A stretch of 64,000 bases of DNA from Campylorhamphus procurvoides (GCA_013396655.1 WBMV01007373.1:458583-522582); one strand, 5' to 3'. Counted from the first letter of the stretch, positions 36,201 through 48,834 are shown. Made by a program: numbers and translations. The notes: a model not told the origin generated them from the sequence alone.

Positions 36201-39200
36201 GAAGACAAGAATTTATAACACCAAGCAACTTAATTCTGGTGGAAAAAACACATGAAGTATCTTTTATTTAGTATTTCACAGTTCTTTTCGCAAAGCAACT
36301 TTACAGACAGGCAGAGAGCAGCTGCCTAACCAGCTCTGAAGGGCTGTAGTTCAGCACCTTTACTGTTAGTCACCAAATCATCTCCTGCATTAACTGCCAG
36401 CTCCTTGTGTGATGCCTCACCAATGCCCTAAAGCAAAGAGTGTTTAATGTGCTGTACACAATGAGGACATGATGCCTCAGTGTCCACGTCGCTGCTGGCC
36501 CAAGTCTGGGCTTGGTAGTGTTTGGGGAGCTCCAAGGGAGGGGCTGATGACTAAGGGAGAGGTGATTTAGGAGGCCTGGGGCACTGCAACACAACTGAAA
36601 TGAGAAGCCAGCGCCCTAGAGACTGCAGAAAATGTGTCCCTCCTTCCATGGATATCACCCAACAAGTCATAGTTCAATCTTCTTCTGATCACAGGATGCC
36701 CAGTATTCAACAAGCACCTCTAGAGTCAATCCTTGAAAAAAGAGTGAGACAGTTCTTCCAAAATAAAGTGCCATGAAAAGCTGTTGATTTGAAGCATGGC
36801 TGCAGTTTGGGGGCAATGATGAATAAAGCCAAATGCCAGATTGCCCTTTTACCTTGCTCTTAAAAAATCCCTGCTATTTTCAATCACTGCCCAGAGGTCT
36901 CAAGGAGCCAGTCAGGTCATGACACCAAAATGTTGCTGTTTCATCTCTTGAACGTGAGGCTGCACTGGGCTCATGGAGCTTGCTTGAATCTGGCTGGTGA
37001 TTCCTGTAACCCAGAATCTCAACTCTAATTAAAACAGATCTTCTAACTTTGTATTGCAAGAAAGAAACATTAAGACCAAGGATCCTTAGAGTAGAATGGA
37101 AGACTCATAAGTGCCTTTTACCTCAAGCCACCTCATTAAAGAGCAGTCACTTGGTGTAAAGCCACCCACAGTCAGCTTCTCTTGCATTAAGTAAGAAGGA
37201 GAGGACTACAACAACCTAATTTGAGATTATAAATGGTAACACGGGTTTACCCCAAGTGAAAACTCAAATTCATCAGAAAGTACTGCAGTGCAAATATATC
37301 TCTCAGAAACTCAAGTGACTGGCAGCCACGGCTCCAGCAGCTGTGGGGGGTCTCGCTGGCTTTCAGGAACACTTAGCAGGGTCCAGATTTTTGAACATTT
37401 CACAGAATGTGTCTCATGATTCATCAGCTGCGCTCTGACTAATTGGCAGAGGGCTCTGGCAGAACCAGCAAACTGTTTATGCATCGTTCAGAAGACTGTT
37501 ATTCATCATGCAAGGAGTTGTTGGTTTTTCCCCCTCCTTAAGTGGCCTCGTATTTACTTAGCTGGGGATTAAAACTGTTATGCAACAGACAGAATCAAAC
37601 TGGGGGGTGAAGAGTAGGTAATAAACCTTTTGGTTGATGTTTTTCCTCCCTGCCTGCTCTGCCTCTCCTGGGGCCCGTGTTCTTCCAGCACAGGCCTGGA
37701 GGTGATCGATGCCCAGCACACAGGAGTGCACAGGGCACTGTGTCCAGCTCTCCATCTCATATCTCTACAGCTTGCAAGGCTCCTCTTGGAAACAAAATAG
37801 TGGCAAATTCAATCTTTAATTTGAAATTAGACTTAAGTCCTACATAATAGTACGAAATACTCAGTGTCCCAGTGTCTTCAATGGTAAGGTTTGTGTGAAG
37901 CTTTCAAGGGAAGTGTCTTCTGTATTGTCACCTCCAGATTTTTCAGATGTCTTAAAACTCAATTGTTATACCTCAGTATACCTGTGGCACTCAAAAACAA
38001 ATAAGGGGAATGTTCTGGGGGGTTGGTTTGTTTGTTTTCTTAAACCTTCTATATTTGGCCCCTCACTTTTGGAAGAGCTGGGAGAGGTTTAAGGCTCTGG
38101 AGAGCAGGCAGTGCACTAAGCAGAGGCTGTGAGAGCAATCCCCACACACGAGAGGGGCATTTCCCCAGCCGAGTGCAGGCAATGAATGCAGCGCACGGAG
38201 AACACAGCCCGCTCTCGCATTTGCAATTCCCCACATATAACCTCTTGAAAAACGAAAGGCCTATTTTTAGCATGATGATTGATTAGTGTTGCCATAGCAA
38301 TAAGCAACACTCACAAGAACAGGGGAGAACCGAAGTGTGCCCAAACACTTGCCAAAGTCTTAAAGAGACAGTCAAATGCACTGGGGGGGTGACGGTGGTT
38401 TTATGGAGAGGGCTGGCAAATGAACCTTTGCATAGTCATTGCAGACGAGATGGCTGCAGGAATTAGTGGAGTTGTCAGTAAATATGTTGGTCTGAGAGAG
38501 GTTTCCTGACCCTCTGGAACCTGCTTTGTGTGAGTGATGCCAGTTCATTGATACCACTGCAGCCGTTTCCTATTCCACGTGGCTCCTGTGTGCAGAATGT
38601 TCAGAGACCTGCTAGAGACCTCAGCGTTGCAACTCACTTCTCCTGCTCCTTGTGAATATTAATCCACAATCCTTGGCAGTTATTTTTGTACAGTAAAAAT
38701 TAATCCCACGTTTTATTTAAGCAGCAGAAGCACATCTCCCTAAATCTTAACATAAAAGCCTGGCAAGGCAGACGTTTCATGTAAATGTTCTCTCTCGTCT
38801 CTCACCGCTTCTCAGACTGATGATTTTTTATAGGGTCACATAGACATTATTTTGGCAACACAGGTGGAACTGGGTCCTTCACAGAGCAACCTCCGTGGAG
38901 CCTGGAGGTAAAGGACACAGTGACTGCTAAAATGAGGTGAGACTGGCCAAGGCAAGTTCAATCTTTTTTAACAGGTAACTTCCAGATGCCACACCCTTTG
39001 AACTCAAAATTTTTGGGCACTGTTTTGTTACTCAGTGGGTAACAACAGCATTTCTTTACTGAAGATCAAAAACCTGGAAAAGACAAGTGGAGTCCCTGCT
39101 TCTCTGACACAGACAAAGGGGCTGTGGGACCACGGGGCAGCGAAGGGGGGATATCCCATGTTTTTTGGAGAATGGGCACTATGTTATTGAGCACCCTGAG

Positions 39201-42200
39201 TGCTCCAGACTGCACTGCACAGGATCCCCCAGAGCTGCTGTGGGACAGGGGGCACCCACGATGACAAGGCTGGAGGAGAATAGACGGAAAGGGCTGGGCA
39301 GGGGGATGGCAGGATTTGGAAGATGTGACTCAACGAGAGGGAGGAGAATTTGGAAAGCAAATAAGCACAGGAAGGTGGCAAACAGCAAAACAAAAGTGCT
39401 GTGGAGCGGAAAAGGTAGAGAACAATACAAAAACAGGGCTGGAAAATAAACAAGGGAGCAAAAGTCATAAACAAGCCAAGAAAGAAACCCACCACTTGTA
39501 TTACTACAATAACTTGAAGATGGAACAGTGACTAACAAGCTGCCTCCAACCACTATGAAACTCTTCTCCCTGGCTTTGCCTTCCCCTGGGATCTCTCTCT
39601 TTGATCTATGGGAGCAGTAACCTGCTTACTGAGGAGGAACAGAAGGGAGAGGCAGCGTGCACCAGTGGAAATGACAGTGCCATCAATCAGAGAGGGGTTG
39701 CATTGCTTTAGAATGAGCCAGCACCGGAAAAAGGGAATTCTCCAAGCAGTTTGATTTACTTGTTTCAATGGGATTAAGCCATTAAATGAGACTACAGGTT
39801 TGCAGCTTTCTAAAAATACATTATTTGGCTTTTATAAATACTACAAAGGTCCTTCCTGTTGCTGGAACCTCTGGGGGACACAAACCTGTGTTTTCCCAGA
39901 GCAATGGCACCAGGCAGCCTGTCTTCTGAGCTGGGGGTGGGAGGGGAGGAATTCTGGCAGGAACTTGGCATTAGGCTCTAATCCTGCAATACAGATTCTG
40001 TTGCATTTTTGATGCAGTCTCTTCATATACTCAAGCTGAAGAAAAGTTTATGCACTGAGAGTTACATCCAAATTTCAAGGGCTGGTAATCAGATAAAGAG
40101 AACACAGGAAAAAACTCTGCAGCAATGTTTATCTGAAACAACTATTTTCCTTCTCAAGTCATCCCATTATAAAAATAACAATTACAAAAGCATTCCTTCT
40201 AGATAATCTACTTCATGGATAAACCAGCGGCAAAATGAAGCACAAAACATGCCTATTCTCAAAAGTAATCAGAAACCAGCAGGTCAGTAATGGACCATTT
40301 AGCAACTCTCACTCTGGGGCCTTGACACATACCAGATGACATAATTTTACTTTCCTCAGTCATTTGCTGTAGAAAAATTAATGTCATTGTGATAAATCAT
40401 CAAAGGAATTGTTGTCTCCTGCTTCTGTTCCATAACTGTTTTTCATAAACATTCTGAATTTATATCCTATTCCTAAGTTGATTTGAGACACTGGCATGTT
40501 GAAGGAATCCTCCTCCTCACACAGAGGAAACCAGGCCATTTTAATGTTTATTTTGCTTTTATGTAATTGTGAAACTAACAACTGGCCATCAATTACGCAC
40601 AAAAAATTTGTCCAGCTGTTTTTTAATTTCAGCCCCAGAACTGAATATTGCTAACAACAGTGAAGCTGTTCAGGTCAGGCAGCAAATCTATTTGAAATGC
40701 TCCCTGGTAAACACTTGAACTGCTCCTTCAGACTCAGAAGGGTCTGCTTCAATTCTGTTTGTATTTTTCCTACCTCTGTGCTCCAACTGGAGAGCTAAAC
40801 TTTGTTTGGCTCATTCTCAGTGTACTTCGATCATACGAAGTTTTTGGTGGTTCAGTCACCAAACATTCGTGATCTGATTATTTGTTTGCTTGAGGCTCTT
40901 CTCTTGTTTTTGTGCAGAATCTCCACTGTCACTTGAGCAGGTCAAATAGGTATTTGCTCTGTGCTTTTTCTTTTACAATATCCCAGTGCAGGCAAAGAAA
41001 CTTAGTTCTACACAATTCTTTTTCGTTTGGTTGCAATAGACATGGGTTTGCTTTCTAGTTAACTATTTCTAATCTATCTGAACAACCTCAGAAAGAAAAA
41101 AACCAAAGCCTCCTGGAAAGTCACTCTTTGTTGTCCATGAAGAATAACATGAATATTTTCCACTCCAGAGATATATTTGCAAAGGCTGTGATAAGCTGGC
41201 ACACAAGGGGTTGCTGAGAGCTGCAAGGCATCTCTCCTCCATCCTCCAAGTGAAAAACCCCCCAGCCATGACTAGCAAAGGAATTCTCTCCAAAGCCAGC
41301 AGCTAGCAACCCCATTCCCTCTGGGAATGCAGGTGTAGCTGGAAGGAAGGCACTTGTCCATATCCAAGTCCTGGAACTGCTTATGGAATGGAATCCATTG
41401 GAGTTGTTGCCACAGGGCTCCCTTTCTGCTGCACCCTAAATACAATATCCCAACTTTATGAACATAACATCCATTACAATATTAAATGAACCTATAGATA
41501 AAAATTAAGCATGTATTTTAGCAAGACACCTTGTCAGGTTTCTAATGACAAGATCAAAGCCAAAGCAGCTCCTGACTAACTTGGAGATACTTTCTCTCAC
41601 ACAGTTGTGCAGTTACACCCCAGCCACTAAACCTGAACTCTACGGGGATATCTTATTCCCTAAATAGTAACGCCCAATCCACATGACTTCCTTTGCCTTC
41701 AGCTTCCAAAGTAATTTTTCGACTTCCTTTTCCCTCTCAACGTCAGCAGGAAGCTTTCAAGGATTAGGTCCCGCTCTGGGACAGCATTTCTGGGGACAGC
41801 AGCCATGTGTCATCTTCCTGGTAGGAAGTGTTTTGTGCTGCAGCTCTAAGGAGGTGCCCCTGAGGCTGCTCTCCTGACACAACACTTACACACAGCTCAC
41901 ACACCACACGGGCACTGCCTGTGCAATGTTCTGGAAGCTCTTTGGCTCAGGTGTGTCATTTGCTGTCCATGCTATGGTTGTCAGTCCTTGGTAGCAGACA
42001 TGCTGTTTGCTGTCACACTTAGGGGTTTGCTGTGGAACAAATGCCATTCCTTAAAGCAGGTGACATCCTAACTGCACCCAGATTATTAAGGACTAACATC
42101 ATGGCAGTGCACTTTCCACTCCTGTTTTCATGCATCTTGGCTTTTTATACAACCATTTCAAAGAACAATATTCTGAAAATTATTTTCAATGCCCGACGAG

Positions 42201-45200
42201 CACTTTTTCTTAGGTGTCCTAATTTCAGGTCCTTAAGAAGGTCATACTTATGAATTCTGTAATATTCCACAGGAGAACTAGACTGAATGCAATTTCTCAC
42301 CAGCCCTCATATTTTGCAACTAAAAAACCTTAAGCCAAACAGCAAGGTTCAGTCTGTTGTTCACACCCTCTTCCAAATCACTGACATCCACTGAAATAAC
42401 ATGCTAAGCCTTATGAGGTCCTTCTCTCTGTTTAGAGTGGAACTTGCAAGGTTAGCAAGGTGTGAACATACCAAAGATTATACTTTATTTATCCAATTAT
42501 TGCCCTACCTTTGCAGTCAGTTTGCCCTGAAATGAAGCTCTAGCTCTTACCATGTCCCACAGACCCTTTGGAGGGACTTTACCACCTCTAAGAGAAGGGT
42601 TTCCAAGCTATCTTACATATTTTGGGCAACTCCTGTGGGCTTATTCTTTCTTTCAGAATTCTCTAATGACTACAGAAGATCAAAATTGAGAGAAATATTC
42701 CAGATGAGGACAGGAATTATTCCCAGTGGTACATTTAACATTTTTATTCTAGATTCAACAGTTTGAGGCAGAGACACTGTCTCTGTTTTTCATGAAGATA
42801 AATTCTCAGTCTCTCAGCTGCATTAAAACATAGTTTAGATTTTTGTCTGCAGTAGTTTCCCCAATCTCCCCCCAGTATTTCTGGCTCTGTTTCTGTGCAC
42901 CATGGTGAGTAATTAGTCCCCAGCTCCCCCAGGCAGTTATGCTGTCACTTGGTGACTGCTCTGCCTACCTGCTGCATTTGGAGACCAATTTAATTTTACT
43001 TTACAGGTCTCTCCAACCCTGCAATCATTTCTGCTGAGCCTCTGGAACATCTCTGTAGCTGTTCACCTTCCACCGACCTGCACTGAAATGTGTTCCAGGT
43101 GTGGTTTCAGGGGATTAGGCAGAGATCACCTTCTGATTCAGACTCTCGGAGTACAGCATTCCTTTTTAGTTTTGATAATGTACTGCATTTCAAATTCAGA
43201 CATGTATTTCTGTCTGCCACCACTCCTTTCATCATTCCCACTTGTGTCTTTCAGTTAAAGAAAAAAAATCCCATAAAAAAATTCCAATTTACTTTCAGTT
43301 ATGGAAAAAATCTACAATGGAGAGACATCAGTGCAACACAGCAAATGTCACCTTCCCAGCCTAAAACTGAATGTGCTCTCAAAGGTAAACCCTCAATTAA
43401 TGTGAACTGAAGACATCTTCTGGCAAAAATAGCTGAGAACCTGCCCCTCATCACTCCTGTCCATTGGGGGTATGTGTGTTTCCTCTGACAATCAAATGCA
43501 TTTTAACCATTAAACAACGCAGAGTATGCAATAAATACATACAGTACATGTGGAAAAGCACCATTTGGTACTTTGGATTTTCAAGGCTGGTCATCACACT
43601 TTCAACTCTTGGTCTCAGCCTTTCAGATCTGAGCCTTTAAGTACTTTTATTTTTCCTCTTTCACATTTATCACACTAAAATACTTTTCCTCTCTTTTGTT
43701 TTATGAGTTTTTACAAAATCTGGACACACATCTTGAGCACTGCAGAGTTAAGAGAAACAAGTGGATTGTGTTTTATCCGCAGTCAGAAGTTCAAAGTAAA
43801 TCAAAGCAAGAGTTTCCAAAAGGTCCCTTCACCTGGAATTTCCTCCTCATCTTCCAAAGGCTGCTGAAAACTTACTGTGTATTATTGAGGCCAGAACATT
43901 TAAAACAATTTTTCTCATGATTTATGTGCTATATTTTGCCTTAGCTCTGCTAGAGGGAATAGCTGATTTTTCTGGGCACTGTGCCCAGATTATGTTTAAT
44001 TTTGTCTACAGATTGTACAGTTTCCCAGATACTATACCAGAGATGAGCATTTTATAAGTTAATAAAATAATAAATAAAATAAAACCTGTTCTCATGTCTC
44101 CATGTAATAACTGGAACCTTAAAAGCCTTGCCCTGTTTTATAGAAGCTTCTCTTTGTTACAGTCAGTAACTAAAAACATACCAAATAATTTCAAAGTGAT
44201 AAAAAATAAGGTAAATAACTTACAGGATTCCCACAGAAACACTTCAAATTTCACTTTAAATTTCTTAAACAAATAACTAAAATAAAGTTACACTGTTGAA
44301 TTCCTTATGAATTAGTTACATTAAAAAGGCATCAGTTCAGATTCTACTCCTTTATTTTACATATTTTTTCTATTTTGAGGATAAAAAGAAGAAGAAAAAC
44401 TTACTGTGTATTCTGATTTCCAATTGTCCATTTGTAAAGAAAAGAACGATGAGGGAAAAGAAAAAAAAAAGAAATGTGAAATAAAGCAATGATATAAGAT
44501 CCTTACAGTAAATATATATGAATAATAAAAATAATTGTGTCAGATAAGTTGCTGATTTTATTTGACTAAAGTCTACGAGACAATAAAGGACGCAAGTCAC
44601 ACAAAACTCAAGCACTTGATGTTTTCATTGCAAGGACAAAACTGCATAGATACAAGACTCCCGATTCACCTGTCCTTATAGACATATAATAAATAATCTT
44701 CATTTCCTGATCTCAGTAAATATAAGGTGGAAAAATATACAGTTCTATGGGAGTTGCTAAAGACACTTGGTCTGTATTTCTCAGTATGCAACTTGGAGCT
44801 TCTGAAGATAAACTGAACTATCCCAAACCCACCCCTCACTTCTCCCTTCTGCTGTAATCCTTACCTGTGATTGTGTAAGGATAATAATTCCAGGCCTTCT
44901 CTGTAACATAAAAGATTTTGGGCACCACTGCTCTGGCCCAGCTGGGCAGTTTGCTGAAAGGGAAAAGAACACACAACATCAGAACATGCTGGGACTCTGA
45001 GTCCTGCAAAGGGAAGGTGCTCACAGCCTGCCGGGTGTGTCAGGGGATACAGCAATGCCCAGACTGCCAAGAGGGTTTGCATTCCCCACCTCAGCTCTCC
45101 CCAGAGCACACGTGAAGCCAAGGCTGGTGGCACTGCAACCATCTCTGAGCACCCTGAACTGAGGCTGCCCTTCAGAGCTGCTGGCCCCAAGCCTTGGCCA

Positions 45201-48200
45201 TGGCTCACTCAGCAGGTCGGTGCACACCAGGTGTGACAGTGGCACTGTCCCCATAACCACAGGGAGGCACTCTGTGACAGCAGCTCACCAGCAAATACAC
45301 GTTTCAGGCCACTTCAACCCCAAATACAGCATTTCTTCTTAGAGACTGTTTTTCCTTCCCCCGTATTCTCTGCCAGCTCTCAAACCCTCATGCTCAGCTC
45401 ACCTGGCAGGCAGCTGTTCCCACACTACCAACACCAGCTCCTGAGTAGGAAGCTTTGCTATTAAAATTAACAAATCACTCCAAACACCTCGTGAGGCTGA
45501 TAGGCAGCATTAGCCCCGTTCTGCTGCTGGGAAAAGTAAATAACAAAAGTGAAGGGAATTAATGGGGCTGATGTCACAGCTTGGGAGCTCCTTCTGGCAA
45601 CAGGACTCACCAGTATGCTGGGACAACAGCAGCACAACCAGAAATGCAAGACATGGACACAGCCTCGTTAAATCCATTAAATAACGCTGTGGCAGAGTGG
45701 GAGCATTCTTTCAGCATGGCTCTTGGGGCTCTCCTTTCCAGCACTCTGGGCACAGAGGGTACCAAAAACTGATGAACAATGAAACATTTGAACAAGGCAA
45801 GTTCACTGTAATTCATCTTTCAAGCCTTTCTTAATGACATCAGCCATAAGCACTGAGGATGGCAGGACTCATCAATCCAAGGCAGGCAGACCTTGGAGGT
45901 CACAAATATCTGTCACTGAGGGACTCACTTCAAACTGCTGGTCTGGCCAAGTGTCTAGAAGGTCACCTGGACCAAGAGTGAATCTTTACTGAATCGAAAC
46001 AGAGGCTTTCAAACCTCCATTTTCCAAGTGCAAATGTTTGAAGGTGTTCAGATAACTGTGTGCAGAAAGTAAATTAACTTCCCACGTTGGCAAATTTCTG
46101 AAGAAAAGCCAGTTTGGATCATTAGGCCTTATTTAACCATGATCCTGCTACACATGAATATTTCATCTGTCCAGAGGCAAAATGCATACATTAGTGCATT
46201 ATCTACACATTCAAAGCCAAGTGCACTGACTTTTGCTCTTTGATGACATTGCTCAAAACTAGGTTCTTTTCTTTACATAAACCTTTCTCGTGTACAGACT
46301 TTTAAGGAGCACTTTACATCCTGCATAACAGACTTCCCTGTATCAGATCTGTTTATTTTGTCAGCCTCTGTCAGTGTTTTTATGACTGCCTCCCTTACCC
46401 CTGCTAAACTTTACTCTGATGCCTAAATTATAAATACCAGAGGATGCAGACTTTCAGCTTCTGAAAACATTGTTTCAGCAGGAGAGAAGAGGCAGTAAAC
46501 AATTCTAAATATAACTAAAATTACCCTGACTAGAAAACATACATCTGCTCATTTTGCACTTTTTTTTGGTTATTGCTCTTTTTAGCATATTTGCCTGTCT
46601 ACCTATCCTCACTGCTACAACACATCTTGAAAAAAATTGTTTTATGGGCAAAACATACATTATACTCAGAATTGCCAGTAAGTCCCAGTCATAGACACAC
46701 ATCAGTTGTTCCAAGGGGCCACTCAGAGAAAGAAAAGACAGTATTTCTCTTTCAGCAGCACAGGTATCTGTGAATCACATTAGCTTTGTTCTTTTTTTTC
46801 CTTATTTCTCCCCTCCCCAAAAGAAATTCAGTCTCTCAGCACACAGGGACAATGTGTTTCTGAAAGGCAGTGCAGCTGAAACCATTAGTAAGCAACAAGA
46901 TCCTCTGCAAGAATTAAAAATATTAGCAGATAAGAAAAGACAACGCAAATAATACACAAATATTTCCAAGAAACCATCACTGAAATATATAAGCTCCAAT
47001 TTCTTCAAGAGACCAGTCCAGATCAAAAGAGTGAAGCAAAGTTCCCAAGTTTACTGGGGCAGTGGGCCCTGGAAGAAGAAAGCTGGGGAGAGAACTGTGC
47101 TGGTGCAAGGAGTCCTGCTCCTCAAGGAGGGCAGGCACAGGAGAAGCTTCCAGCACATCTTGTAAGGAATCACATCTCCCTGAGGGAAGTCTTCCAGAGA
47201 TATCTTGGCCTCCAGTAAAGTCCACAGCATCCTGCAAAGCTGCTGACCCTTTCCACAAACAGCACTGCAACATCTGGAGGTCCTGAGACACCAAACCCAG
47301 ATTCAAACAGCCAAGCTGGTCGTGGAGGATCACAGTTATCCCCCAGCTCAGTGAGCCTGACTGCAAACATCCCCCACAGCTTCAGGTTGCTGCAGACACT
47401 CGGATCTCCTTTGTCACTGTCTGTCACCATCTTTGGCTAAGAGATCCTCTGTTCCACTGCCAGCACTGCCAGGAACCACACACCTCCCAGGTATGGGTTG
47501 TGCATGTCTTCCAGGTTCTTGTGCTTGTTCTGAGCTCCCCTGAAGTGCCAATTCTGAAGATGCTTTTCTGTGCTTAAAGCCTTATTTCTTTTTAACATGC
47601 AGGAAAGAAACAGCCAGAAACATTTAAAAAAACACACAACTTCTGGGAGCTCTACAACGGGAACACATTTATTGATTTTCCTCAAGTCTCATATCTAGCC
47701 TGTGAGAGAACAGTCACAATCACAAGAATATTAAATGTTGGCAAGATATATATTATTAGCCTATTTGATGTGTGTGTGTTTGTGTGTGTGCAGCAACACT
47801 GGTGATTCAATTTGGCCTGAGTTAAGGTCAGATATGTCAGGGTTGCAGTGCAGGAGCAACCTGCAATGTAGAAGCAATAGCTGGAATGTTTCTATGCCCA
47901 CTCCAAAACGCTGCAGAGCATAAGTTTAATAAAATGAAACAGGCTCAGGGGACAAGAAGAACTTCAAAAAAGCAGCGATATTCAATTAGATGAGCAGGAG
48001 CAGAAACGGGAACAGATTGAGCAATATATTTCATAGGACACAAATCTATATATAAACATCCCTGGCCTGTCAGTGTGCAGGCATCGATCCTCAGCAGCAG
48101 CATCCCCCCACAGGAAGAGACACAGCGAAGAAATGATGGATCTTTGGGGCAACAAAAGCAAATTTTCCACCATGTCTTTAGGCCCTGTGGTCCAAAAGGT

Positions 48201-48834
48201 TGTCACTGTACCAGCCTGGTGGTCATTCATAATGTCAATTAATGTTGCTGAGGCAAATCTCATCACCAAAAAGGTTGGCTTTGTGACATGATTATGAGGT
48301 GGGAAAAATTTAAATAATTTTAATGGTTTGCTTTCCTTAGGGGGTGGGGTGTTTGTTGGTTTTGGCTTTTAGTTTTTTGGCTCCACTTCCCCAGCAATTT
48401 TGGAAAACAAAATTACAGTTAAGTGTAAAAGAAAACAAAAATTCCGATTTTCAGTACATCCTTCACTTCAAGTTATAACTCCTTCTCTTGGAAAAGATTC
48501 TCTAGAAGCAATAGCAATAACCCCTCTATTTCAAGCCAATGCTCTACCCCACCTTCCCATGGCTATCAGGCAGCCATAAATACCAACATGTTATATTGAA
48601 ACAGAGAGGCTCTTGCCTGCAAGGAGCACCCCTTGCAAACTTTCATTACAGCCCATGCTGGAAGAAACAGCTTTATTGCACTTGCCTGTTGAGATAGACA
48701 CGCTTTTCTGTCAGCTGCCCATTGCCATGGTTGGGATCTTCAAAGGGCTCGTTCTGCACCACTTCCACACCCTCCCCACGGTCACTCTGCTCATGGCTGT
48801 GCTTGCTGATCATGTACAGCTGGCCAATCCTGTA
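12029..48834 (-). CDS. PITPNC1: PITPNC1, cytoplasmic phosphatidylinositol transfer protein 1 (RdgB-beta), exons 2 to last
   Basis: A class IIB PITP that carries phosphatidylinositol and phosphatidic acid between membranes. Exons in order: 48834-48686, 44953-44865, 44412-44405, 35503-35432, 26580-26485, 18464-18309, 17602-17539, optional 15143-15025, terminal from 12288. With the missing first exon (16 codons in human) the common part is 228 residues. Including the cassette gives 268 residues, the human short-isoform length. Skipping it gives 313 as read, or 331 if a one-base shortfall at 12037-12043 is an error. The PITP fold is well conserved: LTEK (T58, K60) and EKAWN (N88) correspond to PITP-alpha headgroup contacts T59, K61 and N90, and RYYKE and the [14 protein letters not shown] helix are present. 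The long tail keeps TRSAPSS and RKKSAPE, the 14-3-3-binding serine contexts known in human. Exon 1 is beyond 64000. Confidence 0.97.
12289..15024 (-). other. last PITPNC1 intron (between cassette and terminal exon)
   Basis: Intronic. It contains a CpG-rich block at 12870-13190, listed separately. Nothing else is recognised. Confidence 0.7.
12870..13190. promoter_or_regulatory. intronic CpG-rich block (orphan CpG island)
   Basis: By eye about 27 CpGs in 320 bp with GC above 60%, in an otherwise CpG-poor intron, so standard island criteria are probably met. On the + strand an ATG at 13034 opens [20 protein letters not shown] and runs to a strong donor (GCAG/GTGAGC) at about 13117. That is exon-like, but I do not recognise the peptide. 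It could be an antisense or alternative promoter, or chance. Confidence 0.55.
15025..15143 (-). CDS. PITPNC1: PITPNC1 alternative cassette exon (short isoform)
   Basis: Acceptor TTTTTACAG, donor GTAGGT, 119 nt. It encodes [19 protein letters not shown] and [20 protein letters not shown], matching the C-terminus of the human 268-residue isoform. Because 119 is not a multiple of three, joining to the terminal exon gives ACA TGA, so the protein ends HAKART (human HAQTST). The short form lacks the 14-3-3-binding tail. If unspliced, the frame stays open to a stop at 14892-14890. Confidence 0.88.
15144..17538 (-). other. PITPNC1 intron 8
   Basis: About 2.4 kb of AT-rich sequence. No exon or repeat recognised. 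Confidence 0.6.
17539..17602 (-). CDS. PITPNC1: PITPNC1 exon 8 (64 nt)
   Basis: Acceptor TCCACAG, donor GTGAGT. Encodes [20 protein letters not shown] and Y plus one base (G) that is completed by either the cassette or the terminal exon to give Asp. Identical in sense to the human segment. Confidence 0.97.
18309..18464 (-). CDS. PITPNC1: PITPNC1 exon 7 (156 nt)
   Basis: Fifty-two codons, acceptor TTTTGCAG and donor GTCAGT. It begins [19 protein letters not shown] and ends [18 protein letters not shown]. Contains the [19 protein letters not shown] strand-helix region typical of the family. Confidence 0.97.
18465..26484 (-). other. PITPNC1 intron 6
   Basis: About 8.0 kb, AT-rich, with scattered short chance frames. 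Only a short TTCC tandem run near 22372-22389 stands out. Confidence 0.6.
22372..22389 (+). repeat. (TTCC)n microsatellite
   Basis: Four to five TTCC units in a row on the + strand. Confidence 0.8.
26485..26580 (-). CDS. PITPNC1: PITPNC1 exon 6 (96 nt)
   Basis: Thirty-two codons, acceptor TCTTGCAG, donor GTAAGA, phase 0-0: [20 protein letters not shown] then [12 protein letters not shown]. Almost identical to human. Confidence 0.97.
26581..35431 (-). other. PITPNC1 intron 5
   Basis: About 8.9 kb of intron sequence. No coding exon, RNA gene or mobile element recognised. Confidence 0.6.
35432..35503 (-). CDS. PITPNC1: PITPNC1 exon 5 (72 nt)
   Basis: Acceptor TCTTGCAG, donor GTAAGT. Encodes [20 protein letters not shown] and SNDS. 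The frame only works if an 8-nt exon precedes it: joining directly to exon 3 would read a stop after five codons. Confidence 0.96.
35504..44404 (-). other. PITPNC1 intron 4
   Basis: About 8.9 kb. Holds a decayed CR1-like stretch near 43.0-43.2 kb (listed); otherwise nothing recognised. Confidence 0.6.
43010..43160 (-). mobile_element. old, diverged CR1-like fragment
   Basis: The + strand resembles the reverse complement of CR1 upstream of its tail: CTCCAACCCTGCAATCATTT, CCTCTGGAAC, GCACTGAAATGTGTTCCAGG and AGATCACCTT in the expected order with many substitutions. Matched from memory of the consensus; boundaries are uncertain. Confidence 0.45.
44405..44412 (-). CDS. PITPNC1: PITPNC1 microexon 4 (8 nt)
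   Basis: The minus strand reads AATCAG, then AATACACA, then GTAAGT. Eight bases with perfect AG and GTAAGT flanks supply exactly the missing E-Y-T: the G left by exon 3 plus AA TAC ACA, then exon 5 starts TGT (Cys). This gives TITEYTCSFLPKF, identical to human. A long pyrimidine tract lies upstream at about 44450-44475. Far too short for gene finders. Confidence 0.93.
44865..44953 (-). CDS. PITPNC1: PITPNC1 exon 3 (89 nt)
   Basis: Acceptor CCTTTCAG, donor GTAAGG. After completing a Ser codon it encodes [20 protein letters not shown] and WNYYPYTIT, leaving one base (G). Carries the EKAWN motif that contacts the inositol headgroup in PITPs. Confidence 0.97.
44954..48685 (-). other. PITPNC1 intron 2 (GC-AG)
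   Basis: About 3.7 kb, with donor GCAAGT and acceptor TTTCAG. Contains a short TG repeat near 47.78 kb; no other feature recognised. Confidence 0.7.
47769..47790 (+). repeat. (TG)n microsatellite
   Basis: Eleven dinucleotide positions with a single T interruption. Confidence 0.8.
48686..48834 (-). CDS. PITPNC1: PITPNC1 exon 2 (149 nt)
   Basis: Acceptor CTTTGCAG. Encodes [20 protein letters not shown] then [20 protein letters not shown] and LTEKRVYLN, leaving AG in phase 2. The donor is GCAAGT, a GC-AG intron. Starts in phase 0, so exon 1 must end on a whole codon, as in human. Confidence 0.97.

Noticed and set aside
43861..43890. Second TGTGTATT with an ACTTAC donor mate near 43874, a rival PITPNC1 microexon
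   Set aside because: The donor matches but the base pair at the acceptor side is AT, not AG, so it cannot splice canonically; the copy at 44405-44412 has both signals.
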